Shown: positions 1 to 8,010 of the stretch, piece by piece
Layout of the letters: each line of letters begins with the position of its first letter
Numbering within the stretch: the stretch's first letter is position 1
From: Desulfobacteraceae bacterium
GTDB taxonomy: Bacteria; Desulfobacterota; Desulfobacteria; Desulfobacterales; SKZT01
NCBI GenBank assembly: GCA_007127235.1
Contig: SKZT01000112.1
Span: 1 to 43,516, forward strand
Direction: 5' to 3'
DNA length: 43,516 nt
Made by a program: the position numbers and the translations under genes
Notes under the pieces: generated by a model
The model's database searches: none
Told to the model about the DNA's origin: nothing
Seen by the model: only the letters and a program-made list of their open reading frames with translations

Positions 1-1076
1 TCATTTCCACCTCCCACCACTGCTACCTGCATCTTTTTTAGTGTATCATCGGCCAGGTTGAAGTCCTGGATAATTTGGGATGCCACTATCTGGCCCTGGT
101 TAACAGCACCCACAATGCTCATGGGACCGCATGCGGTTCCCGCCGCATAAATCCCCCTGAGAAAGTCGGTTTCACTTAGGCTCAAAAATCCCCACAAATG
201 AGGTTTGACACCCAGTTTAAGCGACAATTCACCGGCATTTTCAATCGATGACAAACCGACAGACAAAACAATGAGATCAAAATGACGAGCTGATCTAACT
301 CCGACATTTTTATCCTCATGAAAAACCGTCAGCTTATTTTCCTGTCTGCCAGATACAATTTCTGCGACAACACCTTGGACAAGCTTTACCCGACTTCCCA
401 GGGCTTCGGTAAAGGCCCGGAATTCCTTTCCGATAATCTGCAAATCCATGTGAAGCACTGTTATATCGGCTTGAGGATAGAGATGAAGAAGTTTATTGGC
501 ATGGCGAAGCGAAATTTTACAGCAGACCTGCGAACAGTAGTTTCGATCCAGCTTACGATTTCGAGACCCCACACATTGAATAAAAGCAATTTCAGGAGAA
601 CTTTTCTCCGGAATCAATTCTGAAATCCTGCCTGTTTTCAGCATTTCATTGAGTTCCACAGTAGTTATAACTTTTTCATGCTGCCTATATCCCAAGGATT
701 TTAAGCCGGATGGATCAAACGGTAAAAATCCGGTTGCCATAACCACTGCATCGACCGACAGCCTCTCGGCAGAATCACCCTCCAAAACCGCTTCAAACCC
801 GCCCTCATTTCTGTCAAGCCCGGAAAGCTGCGTTTGCGTATAAATTGAAGTATGTTCCTGTTTGAGCACCTGATCCACCAGTCCGCCGGCCAAACAGGCA
901 CCGCAATTTTCACATGTCTTGGTGGCCATACAGGCCCAGTCCAAAGCGCTGCCCCCCAAATGGTTGTTTTTTTCCACCAGATGAACCGCTACACCTTTTT
1001 CACTCAACGCTTTTGCTGCTGAAAGTCCCGCTACGCCACCTCCCAATACCAGAACACTCTTATTAAAATCCGACAT
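1..1076 (-). CDS. HdrA-like FAD-dependent oxidoreductase (heterodisulfide reductase subunit A-like), 3' part cut off by the window edge
   Basis: Reverse-strand reading from ATG at 1076: MSDFNKSVLVLGGGVAGLSAAKALSEKGVAVHLVEKNNHLGGSALDWACMATKTCENCGAC..., then ...IAFIQCVGSRN... and GIYAAGTACGPMSIVGAVNQG. Rossmann GGGVAG plus HdrA-like Cys cluster; open to base 1. Absent from the ORF track because it has no stop in the window. Confidence 0.85.
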   Translation of the reverse strand, partial: MSDFNKSVLVLGGGVAGLSAAKALSEKGVAVHLVEKNNHLGGSALDWACMATKTCENCGACLAGGLVDQVLKQEHTSIYTQTQLSGLDRNEGGFEAVLEGDSAERLSVDAVVMATGFLPFDPSGLKSLGYRQHEKVITTVELNEMLKTGRISELIPEKSSPEIAFIQCVGSRNRKLDRNYCSQVCCKISLRHANKLLHLYPQADITVLHMDLQIIGKEFRAFTEALGSRVKLVQGVVAEIVSGRQENKLTVFHEDKNVGVRSARHFDLIVLSVGLSSIENAGELSLKLGVKPHLWGFLSLSETDFLRGIYAAGTACGPMSIVGAVNQGQIVASQIIQDFNLADDTLKKMQVAVVGGGN

Positions 1077-1312
1077 ACTTGCCTCCGCATTTCCTTTGTC
1101 CATGATTTGACAGCTCAACATACTTTCAGATTTATAAGATTATAAGAATCCTCTCATTATTGCAAGGGACAATCCGTGCTCCTATTTTTTAAAATTACAT
1201 GCTATAGATGTAGGTGCGTGGTTTTTAGCTCATTAAAAAGTGCGGATAAATAGCAGCAACCTGAACATCGAGTAATATCTGTCAAATGTCGGCTATAAGA
1301 AAGGATTGTGGT

Positions 1313-2893
1313 ATGCACGTTACATTTTATGGCGCTGTCAGGGAAGTGACCGGTTCAATGCATTTGATTACTACGGAAAAAGATCATATCCTGTTGGATT
1401 GCGGTATGTTTCAGGGAAAAAGGGAGGAAACGAACCGAAAAAATCTGGTTTTGCCCTTTGACCCCAGAATTATTACCAACATTATCTTGTCTCACGCTCA
1501 CATGGATCACTCCGGCCGAATCCCTCTTTTGACCAAAACTGACTTTTTTGGAAGGGTTTTATCCACAAGGGCTACGGCGAATGCTTGCAGTTATATGCTT
1601 CCGGATTCAGGCAAAATTCAGGAATCAGATGCAGCCTACCTTAACTACAAGTGTCTCAGGGCTTTTTTAATGAAATTGGAATCATCATCAAAAAAAGTAA
1701 AAGGCCAAAAGCAACCCTTGGAAAAAATCAAAGCCATCCTGAAAAAAAATCGTCAGGAACTGGACCAGGAGATAATCGACACTTTAATTGAAAAACATCA
1801 GCTTAAACATGTGGAACCGCTTTATACGATGGCCGATGCGGAGCAATGTCTGAGCTATTTTGACAGTTACCCATATCGAACGCCAATCACGGTGGGAAAA
1901 AATCTGACATGCACGCTCTATGAAGCCGGTCATATTCTCGGTTCTGCTATTTCCATCATAAAACTTCAGGAAAATGGCCGAAACCTAACGGTGGGATATA
2001 CTGGTGATATCGGGCGCTTTGACAGACCCATTTTAAAAAATCCAACCATGGATTTCGAGGAATCGGATCGGAAAATCGATTTAATGCTCATGGAAAGCAC
2101 CTACGGCGACAGAATCCATGAACCGATAGCGGATTTAAAGCCCCGCCTTGCCAGGATTTTAAACGAAACCGCCGAAAAACAGGGCACGGTATTGATCCCA
2201 TCCTTTGCTTTCGGGCGCACCCAGGAACTTGTCTATGTTCTTCATGAAATCTACAATGAAAAAATGGCACCACAAATTCCAATCTATGTTGACAGTCCCC
2301 TGGCCACAAAAATCACCCAGGTTTTCGGTGAGCATCCGGAATTATACGACCGGGATGCCCACAAAACATTTCTGGAAAAAGGCATAAATCCTTTCATGTT
2401 CGACAAGATTCAATTTGTTCAATCTGTTGAACAGTCCATGGCACTCAACCGGGATGAAACCCCTCATATCGTCATTTCCGCATCAGGTATGTGCGAAGCC
2501 GGAAGAATATTACATCACCTGCGCCACAAAATCCATAAAGACAATACCACCATCCTCATTGTGGGCTATATGGCCCGAAATACTCTTGGGCGAAGACTCC
2601 TTGAAAAAGGAAAAGCGTATGAAAAAGAGGGTAAAAAAGGGAAGCCTCCTATGCTTAAGTTTTTAGGAAAAGAATATCCCCTGAAGGCCCGTATTGTGAC
2701 GCTCGGCGGATTCAGCGCCCACGGCGACCAGGAGGAAATGACCCGGTGGCTCAATGAGTCCAATCTGGATATCAAACGCATTGCACTGGTCCATGGTGAA
2801 GAAGAACACTCCCTGGCCTTTGCGAATCATCTCACCCAAAAAAAATACAACGCCTTTGTCCCAAAAGCAGGAGAAACCATTTCCGTAAAATGA
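1313..2893 (+). CDS. MBL-fold metallo-hydrolase, RNA-specific (beta-CASP, YSH1/CPSF-like)
   Basis: MHVTFYGAVREVTGSMHLI..., HAHMDHSGR Zn motif, beta-CASP motifs (SASGMCEAGRILHHL, LGGFSAHGDQEE). The ORF track starts at 1286; the ATG at 1313 has an AAGAAAGGA RBS. Confidence 0.92.
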   Translation: MHVTFYGAVREVTGSMHLITTEKDHILLDCGMFQGKREETNRKNLVLPFDPRIITNIILSHAHMDHSGRIPLLTKTDFFGRVLSTRATANACSYMLPDSGKIQESDAAYLNYKCLRAFLMKLESSSKKVKGQKQPLEKIKAILKKNRQELDQEIIDTLIEKHQLKHVEPLYTMADAEQCLSYFDSYPYRTPITVGKNLTCTLYEAGHILGSAISIIKLQENGRNLTVGYTGDIGRFDRPILKNPTMDFEESDRKIDLMLMESTYGDRIHEPIADLKPRLARILNETAEKQGTVLIPSFAFGRTQELVYVLHEIYNEKMAPQIPIYVDSPLATKITQVFGEHPELYDRDAHKTFLEKGINPFMFDKIQFVQSVEQSMALNRDETPHIVISASGMCEAGRILHHLRHKIHKDNTTILIVGYMARNTLGRRLLEKGKAYEKEGKKGKPPMLKFLGKEYPLKARIVTLGGFSAHGDQEEMTRWLNESNLDIKRIALVHGEEEHSLAFANHLTQKKYNAFVPKAGETISVK

Positions 2894-2967
2894 GGACCGG
2901 ATTTTAATCTTACCACGTCCCTAACTTGAGCGATTTCATATAGGGAAAGGTAGGCAGGATTAAATTT

Positions 2968-3453
2968 TCATCCGTTTTTCTTGACATCCAAAAGGTTGGT
3001 AAGCATGTAGAGCCCTTCCAGGATCGTCTCAAGCTCGCGACGGTTCAACATTTTCAACCCGTCATGAAGCTTTAATTGTATCGGCGGAGGGGCATCAGAC
3101 GCTAACATATGGCCAGAATCGGTCAATTCTATAAATATTTTTCTTCGATCCCGGGAACTTCGAACCCTTTTCACATAACCCTTTTGTTCCAGGCGATCGA
3201 TAATTCCTGTCACGGTGCTGCTTTCCACCAAAATATGCCTGGCTATCTGCGATGGCGGCAAAGGTCCATATTTATAAAGTGCCATAAGACAATTGAGTTG
3301 CGGAGAACTGACCTGATATTTTTTATTCAATGCCTTGGTGTGATATTCTTCCGCCTGTATCAGTCGCCTGATTTGAAAAACAATTTCTTCGATGACATCC
3401 TTGGTTTCATTAGGAATTGGAACCAGATTAACACTTTCACCGTTAAACGACAT
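2968..3453 (-). CDS. MarR family transcriptional regulator
   Basis: 161 aa winged helix: SSPQLNCLMALYKYGPLPPSQIARHILVESSTVTGIIDRLEQKGYVKRVRSSRDRRKIFIELTDSG. Divergent from the his-like operon. Confidence 0.9.
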   Translation of the reverse strand: MSFNGESVNLVPIPNETKDVIEEIVFQIRRLIQAEEYHTKALNKKYQVSSPQLNCLMALYKYGPLPPSQIARHILVESSTVTGIIDRLEQKGYVKRVRSSRDRRKIFIELTDSGHMLASDAPPPIQLKLHDGLKMLNRRELETILEGLYMLTNLLDVKKNG

Positions 3454-3689
3454 CCTGTCTTACTCCTTCGAATAAATTTTTTAGCTCAAATAATATTAGA
3501 TATAAATATATCATCCAAAATAACCTTTACGCAAGCTTTTTTGGCAGGAGTGTGTTTATCGTTTTTTCCCTTTTTTTTAGTTGTTGATGTCAAACAAAAA
3601 CCATGTTACATAGAATGTTTTTATAGAGGTTTTATTGAATAATCAGTTTAAAAAAGGGTCAACCTTCGGAAAGAAAATGAGCATAAGTC

Positions 3690-5609
3690 ATGATTTTGGC
3701 AGACCGAATAAATTTGGCGGATAATGTCCAAGCGATATTTTGGGATATGGATGGTGTTTTGCTGGATACCCTTGGGCTTGATCTCATTGTGTGCAATGAT
3801 CTTGTGAAACGATATTTCGGTGACCGGGTTCATTTGCCCAGGAATTATATCAGATCCATCTTTGGCTATCACCCGCCGGAATTCTGGAAGCGAATTCTGG
3901 AGTTTGTGGAGCAAAATTATGGAATATCCCATGCTCCTGAGCAACTGGATGCTATTTTACCTAAATACAACGATATCCGAAACAACACCACTTTTGAAAC
4001 CAATCCGGGTATTCTTGAAATTTTAATTGATGCAAGGGTTCGAGGCCTCAAGTGTGTCGTGGTTTCCAACAATCCCACTGAGGATGTCAGAAAAATCATC
4101 ACTCAAGCAAGCATGGCGGATTATTTTGATCATATTGTGGGAAATGATATTAAAACACTTGAAAAAAAGCCCGCACCCGACACTTATCTTTTGGCGGCCG
4201 AGCTGCTTGGTGTTGGCCCCCAACACTGTGTTGTGGTGGAAGACTCTTTATTGGGTGCGGAGGCGGGAGATGCGGCTGGATGTTATACCATCGGCGTTTG
4301 CACCGGCAGTGCAGATTTTGATTCCCTTGAGTCATGTCCTTTTATTGATTGTGTTTACATTTCCTTTGAACCCAACCGTATTGAGCTAAATCGAGGTCCG
4401 GTGACCACCAAACAGGTGTTTACTCCCAACGAGTTTGTAAGCCATATGATCGAACACATTGCCTGGCGTCTCGGGTGTGAAGTCGATCTTTTTTGGAACA
4501 ATAACGACTGGCGTTTATTGGGCGAATCCATGGGAAAAGTGTTGAAGCGATTTGAAACTGATCAAATGCAGACAGCAGCCATGGGCATGATTGATGACGG
4601 CAGTGCTGAGGTGCTCCTTGATCTTTCTGCTTCAGCAGGACTTCAACTGGAATCGGTAGCTTCCATTGATCTTGACTGGTTTTTGTCATTGCGATGTGAA
4701 CAACTGGCAAACGGTGCTCCATTGGAAAAACTTCTTCGGGGTTTATCCAAAGGTCTCGACGGGTTTATGAGGATACGGGTTTGCAATCTTGAGGATCCAC
4801 ATCATACGTGGGAGGGAATTTTTCGGGCTGTTGGGATTGCAATGAGCAAAATTTTTCCCGAAAAGCACGATTACCATTACTCAGAAACTGCACATCCTCC
4901 TGAAAAAAGCGTTATGCCTGGAGATATCAGTATCCTTTCACGATCTGTAGATGGGGCAAAAGTCATCCGCAAAACAGCCGAAAGTCATGTGATGGTCGGT
5001 GTGGACTTCAGCCAAAGAACACCTTTCAAATGCCGTTTCGATGTTTCAGGCTCTGTGCGGGTGGAAAAATTTTGTGACCTGCTTCGGTTATTTTCCCAGG
5101 CTGCCGGTTTTTCGATGGATTTGGATTTCAATGCCACAGCTTTATCTTCGAGCCATGTGGCCGTTGAAGACACCGCCCTTGTGCTGGGGCGGGCCCTTAA
5201 AGAAATTTTTGTGCTTAGAATGATGACATACGGTGTTAACGGGGCAGGATGCAGTATTGATACGGTGGAAGATTTTTTAACACAAACTGTGCGAACAGGT
5301 ATCAGTATCGAAGGCCGAAAATTCTGGAAAATAATCCCCTTTGACGGTGATTTCGTATCCATGCAAAAAAGATTCATTATAGGGCAGAATGTGTTGGGAG
5401 AGCTTTTTTCAGAGGATCTGGATGACTTTCTCGATGGGTTGGCCGGAGGGCTGGGATGCAGCATTGTTGTGCATGTAAAAGATATAATAGACCCGGACAG
5501 CGGTTGGAAAATGATCTTTGAAAACTTGGGCAAAGCTGTCAATAAGGCATTCGCAGTCAATCCCCGCCGAAAAGGTGTTACACCCGGAGTCAAAGCAACC
5601 CTGGCTTAA
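3690..5609 (+). CDS. HAD-IA hydrolase fused to two tandem imidazoleglycerol-phosphate dehydratase (HisB)-like domains
   Basis: N-term HAD motifs FWDMDGVLLDT, VVVSNNPT, KPAPDTY, VVVEDSLLGAEAG. Then IGPD-like segments: HMIEHIAWRLGCEVDL...DPHHTWEGIFRAVG and SSHVAVEDTALVLGRALKEI...DPDSGWKMIFENLG. Followed by hisC- and hisD-like genes. Confidence 0.8.
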   Translation: MILADRINLADNVQAIFWDMDGVLLDTLGLDLIVCNDLVKRYFGDRVHLPRNYIRSIFGYHPPEFWKRILEFVEQNYGISHAPEQLDAILPKYNDIRNNTTFETNPGILEILIDARVRGLKCVVVSNNPTEDVRKIITQASMADYFDHIVGNDIKTLEKKPAPDTYLLAAELLGVGPQHCVVVEDSLLGAEAGDAAGCYTIGVCTGSADFDSLESCPFIDCVYISFEPNRIELNRGPVTTKQVFTPNEFVSHMIEHIAWRLGCEVDLFWNNNDWRLLGESMGKVLKRFETDQMQTAAMGMIDDGSAEVLLDLSASAGLQLESVASIDLDWFLSLRCEQLANGAPLEKLLRGLSKGLDGFMRIRVCNLEDPHHTWEGIFRAVGIAMSKIFPEKHDYHYSETAHPPEKSVMPGDISILSRSVDGAKVIRKTAESHVMVGVDFSQRTPFKCRFDVSGSVRVEKFCDLLRLFSQAAGFSMDLDFNATALSSSHVAVEDTALVLGRALKEIFVLRMMTYGVNGAGCSIDTVEDFLTQTVRTGISIEGRKFWKIIPFDGDFVSMQKRFIIGQNVLGELFSEDLDDFLDGLAGGLGCSIVVHVKDIIDPDSGWKMIFENLGKAVNKAFAVNPRRKGVTPGVKATLA

Positions 5610-5631
5610 AAAAATAGGAATTTATGCATTT

Positions 5632-6699
5632 ATGATACAGGTAAAATCGCACATCGCTTCCATGGGACCTTACAGTCCACCGTGGACAGGATTAAATCGA
5701 AGTCAATATTTGCGGTTGGACTTAAATGAAAACACGCTTGACCCTCCCGAGCATGTCAAAGCAGCCCTTAAAAATTATATTGACCAAAACCGTATTCAAA
5801 TGTACCCGGAATATGAAAACTTCCTGTCAAAATTGAGTGCTTATGCTCAGGTGGATTCCAGCCAGCTCATTTTGACCAACGGTTCTGACCAGGCCATTGA
5901 ATTGCTCCTCCATGCGTTTTTGGAAAGTGGGCACATCATGGTGATTGCCCGTCCGGAGTTTCCCATTTTCACACAAATCGCCTCAGCAATAAATGTAAGC
6001 GTCCGGGGTGTTTCTTTTGAAAAAAGCATGCGTTTTCCGTTTGAGGCTTTTATGGACGCCATCACGCCGGATGTTGGTCTCATTGTTCTGATAAACCCCA
6101 ACAATCCTACAGGCACACCACTTGAGCTGAATCAGATAGAAGAAATCCTCAAAAGATACCGGAACATTCCCGTTATTGTAGATGAAGCCTATTACGAATA
6201 TACTCAGATTACCTCCTGTGGTTTGCTTGAAAATTATCCCAATCTTATTATCACCAGAACATTTTCCAAAGCTTTTGCCATGGCGGGCTTAAGATTGGGT
6301 TATGTTATTGCAAACCCGGAAATTATCTCACAGCTTTATAAAATTCGAGGGCCTTTTGATGTAAACTCATGCTCCCTGATTGCCGCGCAGGCACAACTGG
6401 ATTGCCCTGAGAGCTGGAAAGCATATGTGGAAGAAACGATGACCCGTTCAAAACCGTTTCTGGAAAATTTTTTTAAAGAGCGCAGGATACGTTATTTTCC
6501 CGGTGCGGCTCATTTTATGTTAGTCCTTCCACAAAACCGGGATCAGGCCGTGAGCTATCTCAAAGAGCATGGTATCCTGGTCAGGCCCATGTTTGCGCCT
6601 TTGATTGAAAAAACCTTCAGGATGTGTGTCGGCAACCTGGAACAAACCCAAGAGTTTGCCGCCGTATTTGAAAAATATTTACAGGAGTTTGATTCATGA
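5632..6699 (+). CDS. hisC: Histidinol-phosphate aminotransferase-like PLP enzyme
   Basis: LDLNENTLDPPEHV, NPNNPTGTPL, VDEAYYEY, TRTFSKAFAMAGLRLGY (PLP Lys motif). The ORF track starts at 5518; the ATG at 5632 lies just after the preceding stop. Confidence 0.85.
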   Translation: MIQVKSHIASMGPYSPPWTGLNRSQYLRLDLNENTLDPPEHVKAALKNYIDQNRIQMYPEYENFLSKLSAYAQVDSSQLILTNGSDQAIELLLHAFLESGHIMVIARPEFPIFTQIASAINVSVRGVSFEKSMRFPFEAFMDAITPDVGLIVLINPNNPTGTPLELNQIEEILKRYRNIPVIVDEAYYEYTQITSCGLLENYPNLIITRTFSKAFAMAGLRLGYVIANPEIISQLYKIRGPFDVNSCSLIAAQAQLDCPESWKAYVEETMTRSKPFLENFFKERRIRYFPGAAHFMLVLPQNRDQAVSYLKEHGILVRPMFAPLIEKTFRMCVGNLEQTQEFAAVFEKYLQEFDS

Positions 6700-8006
6700 A
6701 AATAAACGTTTTTGAGCTTGAAAAAATGACCGGCGAGCAAATTGAAAAAGTGCTGAGACGCTCTGAAATTGACATTGAACAGTATCAGGAAGCAATCAGG
6801 CCTGTAATCAATGATGTCCAACATAAAGGAGATGCCGCGATTCTGGAATATTGTGAAAAATTTGACAATGTCAAATTGTCTTTTTCGGAGCTGAAAGTTT
6901 CCGAGGCCGAATTTGCATATGCCGAGAAAAATCTGGAGCCGGAAATCAAGGAGGTTATTCGAATCTCTTATGAAAACATCAAAAAATTCCACGAAGCGCA
7001 AATGCCGAATGATATGTGGTTTACCCATATCGATGACGGCATACTAGCCGGTGAAAAAATCACCCCCATTACCTCGGTGGGCATCTATGTGCCCAGGGGC
7101 AAGGGGTCTTTTCCATCGGTGATGCTGATGCTTTGCATCCCTGCAGTAATTGCAAAGGTGCCGCAAGTGATTGTCTGTACTCCTCCTACCCCTGATGGCG
7201 GCGTAGATGATGCTTCTTTGTACACGGCAAAACTCTGCGGCATTCATGATGTTTATAAAGTAGGCGGTTCCCAGGCCATCGCAGCCATGGCCTTTGGTAC
7301 CGAGACCATACCCAAAGTCAACAAAGTGATAGGCCCTGGCAATATTTATGTTTCAGCAGCAAAGCGTTTGTTGTACGGAAAAATCGACGTGGGAACACCT
7401 GCCGGGCCCAGTGAGTCCATCATACTTTGCGATGATTCCACCGATCCGAAAATCGCAGCCCTGGATCTGCTCATCGAAGCTGAACATGGTCCTGATTCCA
7501 CGGCTCTTCTGGTAACCCATTCAAAACAGTTTGCTGAAAAGGTCAAAGAGCTGCTTCCCTCACTCATCGATGATCTTCCTGAAGAACGTCAGAACTTTTG
7601 CAAAGCTGTATTCTCAAATTACGGCGGCATCATGATCACACCCCACCTGGATGCCTCTATTGATTTTGTAAACGAATTTGCACCGGAGCATATGGAAGTA
7701 CTGGTTAAAAATCCTATGGCAGCCCTTCAAAAAATCAAGAATGCAGGAGAAATACTTATAGGCCCCTGTACTCCCATTACACTGGGAAATTTTTCCCTGG
7801 GTGTAAACGCCATTCTTCCTACAGGAGGATTCGCCAAGACGTTTTCCTGCGTCACCGTATTTGATTTTTTAAAACGAAGTTCAATCGGATTTGTTACCGA
7901 GGAAGGTTACGAAAAGCTAAAGGATGTCGCTCGAAAATTTGCCGAATACGAGGGCTTTTCGGCACATGCCAATGCCATTTTAAAGCGCGATATCAAAGGA
8001 GAGTAG
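6696..8006 (+). CDS. hisD: Histidinol dehydrogenase family protein (divergent)
   Basis: YVPRGKGSFPSVMLML, GGSQAIAAMAFGTETIPKVNKVIGPGN, GPSE, EAEHGPDS, EFAPEHMEV, NAILPTGG. ATGA overlap with the upstream aminotransferase. Confidence 0.88.
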   Translation: MKINVFELEKMTGEQIEKVLRRSEIDIEQYQEAIRPVINDVQHKGDAAILEYCEKFDNVKLSFSELKVSEAEFAYAEKNLEPEIKEVIRISYENIKKFHEAQMPNDMWFTHIDDGILAGEKITPITSVGIYVPRGKGSFPSVMLMLCIPAVIAKVPQVIVCTPPTPDGGVDDASLYTAKLCGIHDVYKVGGSQAIAAMAFGTETIPKVNKVIGPGNIYVSAAKRLLYGKIDVGTPAGPSESIILCDDSTDPKIAALDLLIEAEHGPDSTALLVTHSKQFAEKVKELLPSLIDDLPEERQNFCKAVFSNYGGIMITPHLDASIDFVNEFAPEHMEVLVKNPMAALQKIKNAGEILIGPCTPITLGNFSLGVNAILPTGGFAKTFSCVTVFDFLKRSSIGFVTEEGYEKLKDVARKFAEYEGFSAHANAILKRDIKGE

Positions 8007-8010
8007 ATCA

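Noticed and set aside
1559-1567. Perfect DnaA-box-like TTATCCACA
   Set aside because: Single copy inside the MBL hydrolase coding region, with no cluster or AT-rich unwinding element; likely chance.
3109-3642. 177-aa plus-strand ORF
   Set aside because: Mostly antisense to the confident MarR gene, with no recognisable motifs.
4985-5593. 202-aa minus-strand ORF
   Set aside because: Antisense to the HAD-IGPD gene; Ser/Pro-rich composition typical of shadow ORFs.
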